From NCBI RefSeq assembly GCF_031845375.1, contig NZ_JAVREK010000001.1:62001-126000 (forward strand): 64,000 nt of DNA, in the 5' to 3' direction. The position numbers and the translations under genes are program-made. This document shows positions 38,161 to 47,923 of the stretch, in pieces (the first letter of the stretch is position 1; every line of letters begins with the position of its first letter). The stretch comes from Streptomonospora wellingtoniae. GTDB lineage: Bacteria; Actinomycetota; Actinomycetes; Streptosporangiales; Streptosporangiaceae. Under the pieces are notes generated by a model. The model was not told the DNA's origin. It saw only the letters and a program-made list of their open reading frames with translations, and ran no database searches.

Positions 38161-38799
38161 TCAGTGGTGCCCGAGGATCAGGCTCATGGCCTCGGCGCGG
38201 GTGCGGTCGCGGTTGCGGAAGTCGCCACGCACCGCCGACGTCACGGTCTTGGCCCCGGGTTTGCGCACCCCGCGCATCGTCATGCACAGATGCTCGGCCT
38301 CGATCACGACGATCACGCCCCGCGGCTCCAGTTGGGCCATCATTCCGTCGGCGACCTGGGTGGTCAGCCGCTCCTGCACCTGCGGGCGGCGCGCGTAGAC
38401 GTCCACGAGCCGGGCGATCTTGGACAACCCGGTGATCTGGCCCTTGCTGTTGGGGATGTAGCCCACGTGCGCGCTGCCGTAGAAGGGCACCAGGTGGTGC
38501 TCGCACGTCGAGTACAGCTCGATGTCGCGGACCAGCACCATCTCTTCGTGGCCCGCCTCGAACACCGTGGTCAGCACGTCCTCGGGCCGCTGCCCCAATC
38601 CGGCGAACTGCTCTTCGTAGGCGCGCGCCACCCGGGCGGGTGTCTCGCGCAGCCCCTCGCGGTCGGGATCCTCGCCGATGGCGACGAGGATCTCCCGGAC
38701 CGCTTTCTCGATGCGTGCGTGGTCAACGGCGTGCCGCTCCGGCACGACCAGCGGAATGTCGGTCTCAGGCGGCTCAGGCTCAGTGCCTTCGGCACTCAC
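38161..38799 (-). CDS. folE: GTP cyclohydrolase I
   Basis: A 212-residue enzyme converting GTP to dihydroneopterin triphosphate, first step of folate synthesis. Zinc and active-site motifs: ELYSTCEHHLVPFYGSAHV, GYIPNSKGQITGLSKIARL, RPQVQERLTTQVADG, VVIEAEHLCMTMRGVRKPG. GTG start at 38799 overlaps the ftsH stop by four bases (GTGA), so it is translated with ftsH. The first ~20 residues are acidic/Pro-rich. Confidence 0.96.
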   Translation of the reverse strand: MSAEGTEPEPPETDIPLVVPERHAVDHARIEKAVREILVAIGEDPDREGLRETPARVARAYEEQFAGLGQRPEDVLTTVFEAGHEEMVLVRDIELYSTCEHHLVPFYGSAHVGYIPNSKGQITGLSKIARLVDVYARRPQVQERLTTQVADGMMAQLEPRGVIVVIEAEHLCMTMRGVRKPGAKTVTSAVRGDFRNRDRTRAEAMSLILGHH

Positions 38800-40901
38800 A
38801 CCTGGTCCCCGCTGCCGTCCTGGGGCTCGCCCGACTGCCGCCCGCTGCCGTTGACGCCGCCCTCAGCGGACTCGCCGCCGCGGTCGGACTCGCTCCACGG
38901 CTCACCGCCGGAGTAGTCGCCCCGGCCATTGCCCGAGGACATCTCGTCCGGCTCGTGCGGGCCCAGCACCGCCAGCTCCTTGGGCGTCTTCACCGGCGGG
39001 TGCGCGGAGGGCTGGCGCTTTCCGTAGCCGGTGTAGGAGCCGCGCGAGGGCCGCTTGACCACCGGAGCGAAGATCTCCAGGACCTCCTCCTTGGACAGGG
39101 TCTCCTTGTCCAGCAGGTGCAGCACCAGGTCGTCGAGGACGGCACGGTAGTCGACCAGGATCTCCCACGCCTCGTCGTGGGCCGACTCGATGAGGCGGCG
39201 CACCTCCTCGTCGATCACCGAGGCGATCTCCTCGGAGTACTCGCGCGAGTGCGACATCTCGCGGCCCAGGAACGGCTCGGAGTTGCCGCTGCCGAACTTG
39301 CGCGCACCCAACCGCTCGCTCATGCCGTACTCGGTGACCATGTTGCGGGCCAGGCTGGTGGCCTTGTCGATGTCGTTGGCCGCACCCGTGGTGGGCTCGT
39401 GGAAGACCATCTCCTCGGCGGCGCGCCCGCCCAGCATCATGGCGAGCTGGTCCATCATCTCCGAGCGCGATGTGAGGAACTTGTCCTCCATCGGCACGGA
39501 CATGGTGTAGCCCAGCGCGCGACCGCGCGGCAGGATGGTGATCTTGTGCACCGGGTCGGCGTGCGGCAGCGCGTGGCCGACCAGGGCGTGTCCGCCCTCG
39601 TGGTAGGCGATGACCTTCTTCTCGGCGTCGGCCATGACGCGGGTCTTGCGCTCGGGGCCGGCCATAACCCGGTCGATGGCCTCCTCCAGGGTGGCCAGGT
39701 CGATCAGGTTGTGCCCGGCGCGGGCCGACAGCAGGGCGCCCTCGTTGACGACGTTCTGCAGGTCGGCGCCGGTCATGCCGGAGGTGCGGCGGGCGATGAC
39801 GTCGAGGTCGACGTCGTCGGCCATCGGCTTGCCCTTGGCGTGGACCTCCAGGATGCCCTTGCGGCCCTCCATGTCGGGGCGGTCCACGACGATCTGGCGG
39901 TCGAAGCGGCCGGGGCGCAGCAGGGCCGGGTCGAGGATGTCGGGCCGGTTCGTGGCGGCGATCAGGATGACCCCGCCCTTGATGTCGAACCCGTCCATCT
40001 CGACGAGCATCTGGTTCAGCGTCTGCTCGCGCTCGTCGTGGCCGCCGCCCATGCCTGCGCCGCGGTGGCGCCCGACGGCGTCGATCTCGTCGACGAAGAT
40101 GATGGCCGGCGCGTTGGCCTTGGCCTGCTCGAACAGGTCGCGCACCCGGGAGGCGCCGACACCGACGAACATCTCGACGAAGTCGGACCCGGAGATGGAG
40201 TAGAACGGGACGCCGGCCTCGCCCGCGACGGCGCGCGCGAGCAGCGTCTTGCCGGTGCCGGGAGGACCGAAGAGCAGCACGCCCTTGGGGATCTTCGCAC
40301 CCATCGACTGGAACTTCGAGGGATTCTGCAGGAAGTCCTTGATCTCGTGCAGTTCCTCGATGGCCTCGTCGGCTCCCGCAACGTCGGCGAACGTGCTCTT
40401 GGGCGTGTCCTTGGTGATCAGCTTGGCCTTTGACTTGCCGAAGTTCATCACGCGGCCGCCGCCGCCCTGCATCTGATTCATGATGAACAGGAAGATGGCG
40501 ATGATGATGATCAGCGGAAGGAAGCTGAACAGCAGCGACACGAACATGCTGTCCTGGGGGACCTCGATGTCGTAGGACTGGAGGTTCCCGCTGCCGTCGG
40601 CGTTGTCGCCGTCCTGTTCCAGGTTCTCGAGCCGCTGGGCGATCTCGTCGCCCTGGCCGGCGACCCAGTAGGCCTCGTAGACCTTGCCGCCGGTGGTCGT
40701 CACCTCGATCCGCTGTTCCTTGTCGACCAGCCGGGCGTTGTCGACCTTGTTCTGGGCGATCAGGTCGAAGACCTTGGAGGAGTCGACCTTCTCCGGCTCG
40801 GTGCCCGAGCCCAGACCGGTGAACTGGAAAACGGCGATAATCAGCAGGCCGATGGCCACGATCCAGAGCCACGGCCCGCGGTACAAGCGCTTGAGATTCA
40901 T
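38796..40901 (-). CDS. ftsH: ATP-dependent zinc metalloprotease FtsH
   Basis: A 701-residue membrane AAA+ protease. Two N-terminal membrane segments (LWIVAIGLLIIAVFQF and SLLFSFLPLIIIIAIFLFIM) flank a short extracytoplasmic domain. The AAA module shows GPPGTGKTLLARAVAGEAGV, IIFVDEIDAVGRHRG and RPGRFDRQI. The protease site is HEGGHALVGHAL, with the third ligand further downstream. The C-terminal ~80 residues are Gly/Ser/Glu-rich. It degrades misfolded membrane proteins and short-lived regulators. Leads the folate cluster, an arrangement conserved in actinobacteria. Confidence 0.97.
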   Translation of the reverse strand: MNLKRLYRGPWLWIVAIGLLIIAVFQFTGLGSGTEPEKVDSSKVFDLIAQNKVDNARLVDKEQRIEVTTTGGKVYEAYWVAGQGDEIAQRLENLEQDGDNADGSGNLQSYDIEVPQDSMFVSLLFSFLPLIIIIAIFLFIMNQMQGGGGRVMNFGKSKAKLITKDTPKSTFADVAGADEAIEELHEIKDFLQNPSKFQSMGAKIPKGVLLFGPPGTGKTLLARAVAGEAGVPFYSISGSDFVEMFVGVGASRVRDLFEQAKANAPAIIFVDEIDAVGRHRGAGMGGGHDEREQTLNQMLVEMDGFDIKGGVILIAATNRPDILDPALLRPGRFDRQIVVDRPDMEGRKGILEVHAKGKPMADDVDLDVIARRTSGMTGADLQNVVNEGALLSARAGHNLIDLATLEEAIDRVMAGPERKTRVMADAEKKVIAYHEGGHALVGHALPHADPVHKITILPRGRALGYTMSVPMEDKFLTSRSEMMDQLAMMLGGRAAEEMVFHEPTTGAANDIDKATSLARNMVTEYGMSERLGARKFGSGNSEPFLGREMSHSREYSEEIASVIDEEVRRLIESAHDEAWEILVDYRAVLDDLVLHLLDKETLSKEEVLEIFAPVVKRPSRGSYTGYGKRQPSAHPPVKTPKELAVLGPHEPDEMSSGNGRGDYSGGEPWSESDRGGESAEGGVNGSGRQSGEPQDGSGDQV

Positions 40902-41337
40902 CTATCCGGAACCCCGCTGGGTCCGTCCCTCCTGACCAGCCGGCTTGCCCCGAAAACCGCAGGGGTCGGCGTGGCGGCGGTGCCGGGCGCGGGCGCATAA
41001 GCGCCGTGTGCCAAACCCGCACCGCCTGGCCGAGAAGCCCCATGTGGCCGCCGGAAGCGGAACCTATCGGACACGTTTTCCTTCATGCTCTGCGTTCGGC
41101 CCGCGTCTTCGCGCAGACTTCCGCAGCTCCCCACAACGCCGGGATAATCGACCGTACACCCCGTTCATCACCGGGTGCACTCACGCTCCCCCACGTTCGC
41201 GGACGGTGGAAACCGTCATGACTCCAACGCGCGGGAAGGGGCGTGTTGTTCCCGGCCCCGGTCGCAGCCGCCCCCGACACCGCTCCCGGCGCCCCCGCGG
41301 CCGCTCCCCGGGCGCGCGGACGGGCTTCCGACGGCGC
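40902..41337. other. Intergenic region between hpt and ftsH
   Basis: About 435 bases holding the ftsH promoter region. A TAGGTT -10-like hexamer occurs on the minus strand near 41066, without a convincing -35. No gene, tRNA or hairpin stands out. Confidence 0.35.
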
Positions 41338-41892
41338 TCAACTCCGGTAGACGTGCGGCGCCAGGGTGCCGATCAGGGGGAGGTTGCGGTACTTCTCCGC
41401 GTAGTCCAGGCCGTAGCCGACGATGAACTCGTTGGGCAGGTCGAAGCCCACGTAGCGCACGTCCAGCTCCACGTCGAAGGCGAGCGGCTTGCGCACCATC
41501 GTGCAGATCTCCACCGAGGCCGGTCCGCGCGACTTCAGGTTGCCCACGAGCCAGGAGAGGGTGAGCCCCGAGTCGATGACGTCCTCGACGATCAGGACGT
41601 TGCGGTCGTTGATGTCGATCTCCAGGTCCTTGAGGATCCGCACCACGCCCGAGGACGTCGTGCCCGCCCCGTAGGAGGACACCGCCATCCAGTCCATCTC
41701 GCAGGGATGGTGCAGCGCGCGGGCGAGGTCGGCCATGACCATGACCGCGCCCTTGAGGACGCCGACGAGCAGGAGGTCCTTCCCGGCGTAGTCAGCGTCG
41801 ATCTCGGCGGCCATCTCGCCCAGCCTGGCGTTGATCCGGCTCTCGGTCACCAAGACCTTCTCCAGATCCTCGCCCATGTCTTTCGCGTCCAC
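41338..41892 (-). CDS. hpt: Hypoxanthine phosphoribosyltransferase
   Basis: A 184-residue purine salvage enzyme making IMP/GMP from hypoxanthine/guanine and PRPP. PRPP loop VLIVEDVIDSGLTLSWL, flexible-loop SYGAGTTSSGVVRILKD and the C-terminal YVGFDLPNEFIVGYGLDYAEKYR motif are all present. GTG 41892 is chosen because GAGG lies about 10 bases upstream; ATG 41877 is an alternative. It follows tilS in the typical tilS–hpt–ftsH order, separated by 248 bases. Confidence 0.95.
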   Translation of the reverse strand: MDAKDMGEDLEKVLVTESRINARLGEMAAEIDADYAGKDLLLVGVLKGAVMVMADLARALHHPCEMDWMAVSSYGAGTTSSGVVRILKDLEIDINDRNVLIVEDVIDSGLTLSWLVGNLKSRGPASVEICTMVRKPLAFDVELDVRYVGFDLPNEFIVGYGLDYAEKYRNLPLIGTLAPHVYRS

Positions 41893-42140
41893 GCTTGGCT
41901 GACCTCGCTGCTCAGGTGGGGATTGGCAGAACGCCCCCAGAATAGACGGGCGCCGACGGGCGACGCGCTCCGGTGCCCCGCCGCGGGCACGGGGCAGGAC
42001 CCGGGCACCCGGGGGCGGGCCGGGCCGGTGATCGGCGGGCACCCGTCCGCGGGGCGCGCGCCGCCGGCGGACGGTGCGGGGCGAGCGGTGTGAGAGTGGT
42101 CATTGCGGCGCGTTCCGGGTGTCGGCGCAGCTCAGGAGGG

Positions 42141-43145
42141 TCATTCGCCGTGGCCGCCGCCTGTGGCCGGGTCGAATGCGATCCGGCCCTCGCGGCGCAC
42201 GCCGCGGATCCCGCCGGGAAGGTCGACGTGCGCCTGCCCGCGCCAGTCGGAGACCAGCCGGTCCAGCTCGGCCACGTGAACCGCGAACAGCGCCCCTGCG
42301 GGGGCGCCGGCAGCTATGGCGGCCCGCCGGAGCAGACGGGTGCGCACCGCGCGCGGCAGCTCCGAAAGGGCTGCGACGTCGAGTGCCGCGTCGGCGCCCG
42401 AACCCTCGCGCACCTGCTCCTCGGCGGCACCGGTCCAGGCGTCCAGCGCCTCGGCGTCGTCGCGCAGCAGGTCGGCGGTGCGGGCGAGCGCCTCGGCGAT
42501 TCCGGGGCCCAGGGTCTGCTCCAGGACGGGCAGCGCGTCGGTGCGCACGCGCGAGCGCGCGTAGGCGGGGTCGCAGTTGTGCGGGTCGGACCACGCCTTC
42601 AGGCCCATGTCCGCGCAGGCGGTGTGCACCTGCGCGCGCGGCGCCGCCAGCAGCGGCCGCAGATAGCACCCGCTGCGCGCAGGCATCCCCGAGAGCGAAC
42701 GTCCGCCCGAGCCGCGCGCCAGGCGCAGCAGCACGGTTTCGGCCTGGTCGTCGCGGGTGTGGCCGAGCAGCACCGCAGCGGCACCCAGCCGACGCGCGGC
42801 CTCGTCCAGGGCGGTGTAGCGGGCGCGGCGGGCGGCCCCTTCCGGCCCGCCCTCGCCCCCCACGCGCACCGCGACGCATTCGGCCGGGTCCAGTCCCAGC
42901 CCGCGCATCGCCGCGACGACGTCGGCGGCCCGCCCGGCGGAGCCGGCCTGGAGCCCGTGGTCGACGGTGACCCCGCCGGCGCGCAGCCCCATCCTCGGCG
43001 CGGCGAACGCGGTCGCACCCGCCAGGGCCAGCGAGTCGGCGCCGCCGCTGCAGGCCACCAGCACCAGCGAGCCCGGGGCAAGCCCCGACAGCGCGCCGCG
43101 GACGGCACTGCGGACCGCGGCGACGGCCGGCGGCGGGCCGGTCAC
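42141..43145 (-). CDS. tilS: tRNA(Ile)-lysidine synthetase
   Basis: A 334-residue N-type ATP pyrophosphatase that modifies the CAU anticodon of tRNA-Ile to lysidine. P-loop VLVACSGGADSLALAGA (SGGxDS), HGLQAGS, ARYTALDEAARRLGAAAVLLGH-type segment, HTRDDQAETVLLRL, and YLRPLLAAPRA. It is shorter at the C-terminus than E. coli TilS, normal for actinobacteria. GTG 43145 is used; the frame is open upstream but unrelated. It begins 25 bases after the metalloprotease gene, so cotranscription is likely. Confidence 0.94.
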   Translation of the reverse strand: MTGPPPAVAAVRSAVRGALSGLAPGSLVLVACSGGADSLALAGATAFAAPRMGLRAGGVTVDHGLQAGSAGRAADVVAAMRGLGLDPAECVAVRVGGEGGPEGAARRARYTALDEAARRLGAAAVLLGHTRDDQAETVLLRLARGSGGRSLSGMPARSGCYLRPLLAAPRAQVHTACADMGLKAWSDPHNCDPAYARSRVRTDALPVLEQTLGPGIAEALARTADLLRDDAEALDAWTGAAEEQVREGSGADAALDVAALSELPRAVRTRLLRRAAIAAGAPAGALFAVHVAELDRLVSDWRGQAHVDLPGGIRGVRREGRIAFDPATGGGHGE

Positions 43146-43170
43146 GGCCGGCCTCCCGCCGCGGCGGGCC

Positions 43171-44322
43171 TCACCCCTGCGACGGGCCGTCCGCGGACCC
43201 GCCCCCGGGGGGCGGTCCGGCGGGGCTCTCCCCGAACTCCTGCTGCAGTGCGGCGGGCCGCACGACGCGGGCGATCCAGGAGTCGGGGTTGCGGATCTCC
43301 TTGATGGTCGGCAGGGTCTCCGGCGACTCCCAGACGCGGTTGAAGTCGGCCATGCCCACCTGCGAGACCACGGAGCGCACGAAGGCCGCACCCTCCTCGT
43401 ACTGCTTCATCTTCAGGTCGATCCCCAGCAGCTGGCGGATGACCTTGTCGACGCGGTTGGCGCCCTCGCGGCGGCGCTGGAAGCGGCGGCGGATCTCGGC
43501 GACCGTGGGCACCACCTCGGGACCGACGGCGTCCATCACGTAGTCGCCGTGGCCCTCGGCCAGCGACATGACCGCGGTGATGCGGTCCATGATCTCGCTC
43601 TGCTCCTCGCTCTGGAACACCTCGATGAGGTTGCCGTCGCCGCCGCGGATCGCGTCGGCGACCGCCTCGCCGGCCGAGCGCAGGCGGTTCAGCAGGTCGC
43701 CGGCGTCGATGTTGGAGGCGAGCAGCATCTCCTGCATCTGCTGCTGCACGTAGTCGCGCAGCCAGGGCGAGGAGGTGAACTGCATGCGGTGGGTCTCTTC
43801 GTGGAGGCAGACCCACAGCCGGAAGTCGCGGGGGTCCACGTCGAGTTCGCGCTCGGTGTGGACGATGTTGGGGGCGACGAGGGTGAGTCGCCCGGTGGGC
43901 GCCCGGCCGTCGGGGTCGGGCGGCAGGAAGAGCTCGTACTGGCCCAGCACCCGGCCGGCCAGGTAGGAGAGCACGGCGCCGAGCTGGACGCCGGTGACGC
44001 GCGAGCCCACGGCGGTGGTGAGCTGAGCGGCGCCGCCCTCGTTCATGCGTTCGCCGCCGAGTCGGTCGAGTATGGGCTCCAGGACCACCCGGAACCCGTC
44101 GACGTTGGCCTTGATCCAACCGGGACGGTCCACCACGACCGCCGGTCCCGCCGGCTCAAGGGGTTCCATACCGGTGAACTCCCGTACGTGGCCCTGCGCG
44201 GTGACGGACAGCTCCCGCAGCTGCGCCACCGCCTGGCGGGCGTCGGCGAGGTCCACCTGCGGACCGGGCCGGACGAGTCGGACACCGGTGCTGACGGCTA
44301 CGTCCCAGTCGATCAAACTCAC
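43171..44322 (-). CDS. Zinc-dependent metalloprotease of the DUF2342 / Rv3626c type
   Basis: A 383-residue protein with the zincin motif LHEETHRMQF (HExxH). Other conserved features: LIDWDVAVSTGVRLVRPGP at the N-terminus, VDRPGWIKANVDGF, YLAGRVLGQYELFLP, LTLVAPNIVHTERELDVDP and the C-terminal VWESPETLPTIKEIRNPDSWIARV. The family has often been mislabelled as coenzyme F420 biosynthesis-associated. The conserved HExxH supports peptidase activity, but substrates are unknown. Sits between dacB and tilS, the same order as Rv3627c–Rv3626c–Rv3625c. Confidence 0.9.
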   Translation of the reverse strand: MSLIDWDVAVSTGVRLVRPGPQVDLADARQAVAQLRELSVTAQGHVREFTGMEPLEPAGPAVVVDRPGWIKANVDGFRVVLEPILDRLGGERMNEGGAAQLTTAVGSRVTGVQLGAVLSYLAGRVLGQYELFLPPDPDGRAPTGRLTLVAPNIVHTERELDVDPRDFRLWVCLHEETHRMQFTSSPWLRDYVQQQMQEMLLASNIDAGDLLNRLRSAGEAVADAIRGGDGNLIEVFQSEEQSEIMDRITAVMSLAEGHGDYVMDAVGPEVVPTVAEIRRRFQRRREGANRVDKVIRQLLGIDLKMKQYEEGAAFVRSVVSQVGMADFNRVWESPETLPTIKEIRNPDSWIARVVRPAALQQEFGESPAGPPPGGGSADGPSQG

Positions 44323-44464
44323 GTCTTCACCGTACCCACGAAACCGCCGAACGGGCGTGCGGCGCGGGTATTTCCGGGTTTCCTCAGGGAAGTTCCCGAG
44401 AGGGCCTCCAGGGCCGCCGCCGCGGGCACCGGCGCGCGGGGTCCCGCGCGCCGTGCCGCAGCGG

Positions 44465-45844
44465 TTACCGGCAGCCGCACTCGGCGATGGCGGCGGCGAA
44501 GGTGTCGAGGGTGCTGCCCAGCGCGGCGGGGTCGTTGGCCATGAACGCGAACGCCAGCAGCCGGCCGTTGGAGTCGTAGGCGGTGCCCGCGAGGGTGCTC
44601 ACCCCGCTGAGCGTGCCGGTCTTGGCACGGATGCGCCCAGCTCCGGACTGGGACCCGCTTGCCGAGGAGTAGCGGTCGGAGAGGGTGCCGGTGAAGTGCC
44701 CGGTGGGCAGGCCGCCGAGCGCCGGGTACAGCTTCGGCCGCTCCGCCGCCAGCAGCACCAACTCGACCAGCGCCTTGGGGGTGATCTCGTTGTTCACCGA
44801 CAGCCCGCTGCCGTCCTCGGTGTGCACGTTCTGCACGCCGAGCTCCCGCATCACCTCGGCCACGCCCTCGGCGCCGCCCGCGAAGGAGGCCTCGTGGCCT
44901 CGGGCGAGGCCGACCTTGTGGAACAGCGCCTCGGCGATGTTGTTGTCGCTCTCCAGCAGCATCCACTCGACCAGCGAAGCGAGCGGCGGCGACAGGACGG
45001 AGGCGACGGGTTCAGCTCCCTCAGGCGCCTCGGCGGGGCCGGGCTCGCCGGAGACCTCGACGCCGGCGGCCTCCAGTTGCTCGGCGAAGGCGTCGGCCGT
45101 GACGCCGGGCGGGTCCCCGACGCGCTGGCTGTAGTGGTCGTAGCGGTCGACGCGGCCGCCGTCGAGCATCAGGGCGTGCACCGTGGAAGCGCTGCCCTCG
45201 TCGACGTAGCCCGGCTTCCAGCCCGGCGCCATGGCGGAGCCGCGGTAGAGGGAGTCGTCGTAGCTGAGCCGCACCGAGTCGGTGCCGGACTCCTGCAGCG
45301 CGGCGGCGGTCTCGGCCGCGAGGTCTTCGAGGCTGGCCGGGCGCGGATAGTGGTCGAACTCGTTGTCGGCGGTAAGGGTGGGGTCGCCGCCGCCGACGAG
45401 CACGAGCCCGCCGTTGTCGTCGCGCACCACGTCGGTCGACAGCCGTTCGGAGGGACCCGCGGCGTGCAGTGCGGCGACAGCGGTGACTAGCTTGGTGGTG
45501 GAGGCGGGGACGGCCCCGTGGTCGGCGTCGCGCCCGTAGAGGCGCTCACCGGTCTCGGCGTCGGCCACGTAGGCGTAGAGCCCATCGGCGATACCGGAGT
45601 CCGACATGGGATCATCGAGCTTGTCCCGGAGCCGCTCCGGATCCACCTGGGCGGCGTCCTGCTGCGCCGCGTCGGGCGCGTCCTCGGCGAGGGCGACAGG
45701 GTAGGGCATCGTCGCGGGTGGCCGGGAATCGATGATGTCGAGCGCGACAACACCCGCCACCAGCACGAATATGTTGAGGACGGCCAACGCTGACAGCGCT
45801 CGGGCCCGTACCTGCCGCACCCTGGACCTGCCTTCCGTTGGCAT
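44465..45844 (-). CDS. dacB: D-alanyl-D-alanine carboxypeptidase (PBP4 / DacB family)
   Basis: A 459-residue class C penicillin-binding protein with an N-terminal signal/anchor (ALSALAVLNIFVLVAGVVAL). The three active-site motifs are S-x-x-K in VPASTTKLVTAVAAL, S-x-N in LLESDNNIAEAL and K-T-G in RAKTGTLSGVSTLAG. It trims peptidoglycan stem peptides in the cell wall. ATG 45844 has AAAGG seven bases upstream and is preferred to GTG 45874. Divergent from ppa with only 56 bases between the starts. Confidence 0.94.
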   Translation of the reverse strand: MPTEGRSRVRQVRARALSALAVLNIFVLVAGVVALDIIDSRPPATMPYPVALAEDAPDAAQQDAAQVDPERLRDKLDDPMSDSGIADGLYAYVADAETGERLYGRDADHGAVPASTTKLVTAVAALHAAGPSERLSTDVVRDDNGGLVLVGGGDPTLTADNEFDHYPRPASLEDLAAETAAALQESGTDSVRLSYDDSLYRGSAMAPGWKPGYVDEGSASTVHALMLDGGRVDRYDHYSQRVGDPPGVTADAFAEQLEAAGVEVSGEPGPAEAPEGAEPVASVLSPPLASLVEWMLLESDNNIAEALFHKVGLARGHEASFAGGAEGVAEVMRELGVQNVHTEDGSGLSVNNEITPKALVELVLLAAERPKLYPALGGLPTGHFTGTLSDRYSSASGSQSGAGRIRAKTGTLSGVSTLAGTAYDSNGRLLAFAFMANDPAALGSTLDTFAAAIAECGCR

Positions 45845-45900
45845 GCGACGACCTTTGACTGTTTGTAGCGACACTAGCCGTAGAGGAAGCCGAGAACAGC

Positions 45901-46422
45901 ATGGAATTCGACGTCACGATCGAGATCCCCAAGGGCGAGCGTAATAAATATGAGATGGATCACGAAACAGGACGTATCCGTCTGGACAGGATGCTGTTCA
46001 CGTCGACGAGCTACCCGGCCGACTACGGGTTCATCGAGGGCACGCTCGGCGAGGACGGCGACCCGCTCGACGCGCTCGTCCTACTGAAGCACCCCACGTT
46101 CCCCGGGTGCCTGATCCGGTGCCGTGCGGTGGGCATGTTCCGCATGCGCGATGAGGCCGGCGGCGACGACAAGGTGCTGTGCGTACCGGCGACCGACCCG
46201 CGGATGGAGCACCTGCGTGACATCCACCACGTCAACGAGTTCGAGCGCCTGGAGGTCGAGCACTTCTTCAGCGTCTACAAGGACCTGGAGCCCGGAAAGT
46301 CGGTGGAGGGCGCCACATGGGTGGGCCGCCACGACGCCGAGCAGGAGGTCATCGCCTCGGTCAAGCGCGCCGAAGAGGCCGGCGTGCACGGCGACACCTC
46401 CCACATCAAGGTGAGCGAATAA
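45901..46422 (+). CDS. ppa: Inorganic pyrophosphatase (family I)
   Basis: A 173-residue soluble pyrophosphatase. IPKGERNKYEMDHETGRIRLDR, PADYGFIEGTLGEDGDPLDALVL (metal-binding D-x-D-P-x-D) and VLCVPATDPR are conserved family I segments. It hydrolyses pyrophosphate from biosynthetic reactions in the cytoplasm. TTTGACT in the short ppa–dacB spacer could be a -35, but no well-spaced -10 is evident. Confidence 0.97.
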   Translation: MEFDVTIEIPKGERNKYEMDHETGRIRLDRMLFTSTSYPADYGFIEGTLGEDGDPLDALVLLKHPTFPGCLIRCRAVGMFRMRDEAGGDDKVLCVPATDPRMEHLRDIHHVNEFERLEVEHFFSVYKDLEPGKSVEGATWVGRHDAEQEVIASVKRAEEAGVHGDTSHIKVSE

Positions 46423-46534
46423 GCCTCCGAAGGGGGCGGGGGCGGAGGGCACCTGCGAGCGGGGACGGCCAAGCGTGCGGCGCCGGGCGCCGTGGCGGCG
46501 CACGCGGTCGGGTCCCCGGCCGGATCGCGACCAC

Positions 46535-47221
46535 TCATGCCGAGTCGAGATACCGCCCGATCCGCTCGGCGACGTGTTCGGCCTGCTCCGCGGAGAGCAC
46601 GTCGCCGCGGGCGAGGATGTGCCGGACGGCGGGGCGGGGGCGGGCCAGCAGCACCCGTCCCAGCTCCACGACCGACTCCGGCCGCCGCCCGACGACCAGG
46701 ACGACCGCCACGGCCGGGACCGCGGGAGCGGGTCCCGGCGCGGCCGCGGAGTCCCGGGGCGCCTGCCCGCCCGCCGCGGCGGCGTCCAGGCCGGCGGCCT
46801 GCTCCTCCAGGCGCTGGGCGAGCCGCTCCGCCGGGGCACCGCCGACGCGCCATCCGCGCGGGCCGTGCCAGGAGGCCGACCTGCTGGTGGCCACCAGCAG
46901 GAACACGCCTCCGGGACCGACCGCCACAGAGCGCGCGGCGCCGTCGGGGACCAGCCGGTAACCGCGGGCGCGCAGGGTGCGCAACGCGGGGCCCAGCCCT
47001 CCGGAGCGCGGCACGCGCCGCCCGACCGTGCCCGAGAGGACGTAGGTGAGGGCGGTCAGGCCGGCCACCAGCAGACCGGCACGCCAGTCCAAGAAGCCGG
47101 CGGCCATCACTCCGGTAGCGGCGCTGACCAGCGCGCTCACCGCGATCCGGGCCCACCTTCCCGCGGGCGCGGCGGAGGACTGCCCGCTTCTACCGGGCCG
47201 CGCCGCTCCGTCGCCCCCCAA
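46535..47221 (-). CDS. Membrane protein with NERD-like C-terminal domain
   Basis: A 228-residue protein: two adjacent hydrophobic segments (IAVSALVSAATGVMAAGFLDW, GLLVAGLTALTYVLSG) followed by a cytoplasmic domain. The stretch LRTLRARGYRLV…VAVGPGGVFLLVATSRS resembles the start of nuclease-related (NERD) domains, but the expected Asp and E-x-K catalytic residues are not evident (VATSRS replaces the usual E-x-K), so nuclease activity is doubtful. Function unknown. Convergent with ppa. Confidence 0.6.
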   Translation of the reverse strand: MGGDGAARPGRSGQSSAAPAGRWARIAVSALVSAATGVMAAGFLDWRAGLLVAGLTALTYVLSGTVGRRVPRSGGLGPALRTLRARGYRLVPDGAARSVAVGPGGVFLLVATSRSASWHGPRGWRVGGAPAERLAQRLEEQAAGLDAAAAGGQAPRDSAAAPGPAPAVPAVAVVLVVGRRPESVVELGRVLLARPRPAVRHILARGDVLSAEQAEHVAERIGRYLDSA

Positions 47222-47619
47222 CGATCACCTCCGGCGCGACCGCCCGGCGGGCGCGCTCGTTCTCGTCCCGCCTCGCCGCGCCGGGCGCCGGAGCCTGCGC
47301 GGGAACCGCGGACCCTGCACCGGGTTCCGGTCTTCAGCGGTCTCTTATGCCATCACCGAATCAGGCGGCGCCGCAACGCGTTTACCTAAAATTGGTCCGG
47401 ACAGATCCCACAATTCCGGGCACTGCGGGGGACGGTGCTGCGCGCCTCCCCGTCGACCGGGACGGCTGCCGGGCGGGCCGGCGGGCGGAACCGGGTCCGG
47501 CGCCGTACGGCGCGTGACGCGGACGACACCCCCGGGTGGGCAGCGGGCGCTTGACACCCGGGGCCGGGCTTGGTCTTCTTGGCTGCATGCATCCGCGCAC
47601 CCGCAATGATCGATCCTCC
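47222..47619. other. Intergenic region upstream of the Cys-leader mini-ORF
   Basis: About 400 bases with no supported gene. TTGACA at 47551–47556 is a perfect -35 hexamer; the region 17 bases downstream (TCTTCT) is a weak -10. Confidence 0.35.
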
Positions 47620-47706
47620 ATGGCTCGCAGCGCCCGCTCCGGCGCTCGCCGTGCGGTCGGTGTGCGCCGCCTGTGTTGCTGTCCAACCCGCCGCGACCAC
47701 CGCTGA
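47620..47706 (+). CDS. Possible cysteine-rich leader peptide
   Basis: A 28-codon frame reading MARSARSGARRAVGVRRL, then CCC, then PTRRDHR and stop. Three consecutive Cys codons are rare in this Cys-poor proteome. They resemble the poly-cysteine upstream ORFs that act as cysteine-responsive attenuators in mycobacteria. It lies about 220 bases before a cupin gene. No strong ribosome site; a GC-rich 7-bp hairpin at 47803–47821 lies between it and the gene. Could be chance. Confidence 0.35.
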   Translation: MARSARSGARRAVGVRRLCCCPTRRDHR

Positions 47707-47923
47707 GCCGGGTCGCGCCGCAGGCGCTCGCCTGACGTCGCCTCTCCGTTCGCCGTCCGGTCCGCATTTCCGTTCGCATTCCGCCGGTCCCCGGCGCAGA
47801 CCGCCGCCGCGCGTCGGCGGCCGCCGCAGGGCTTCCGCCGTCCGGGACGACCGGCTCCCTCGAGTTCCGCCAGCCCGGCGCCACCGCGCCGAAGGCTCGA
47901 CGCCGCGAAGGACAGCACCACCC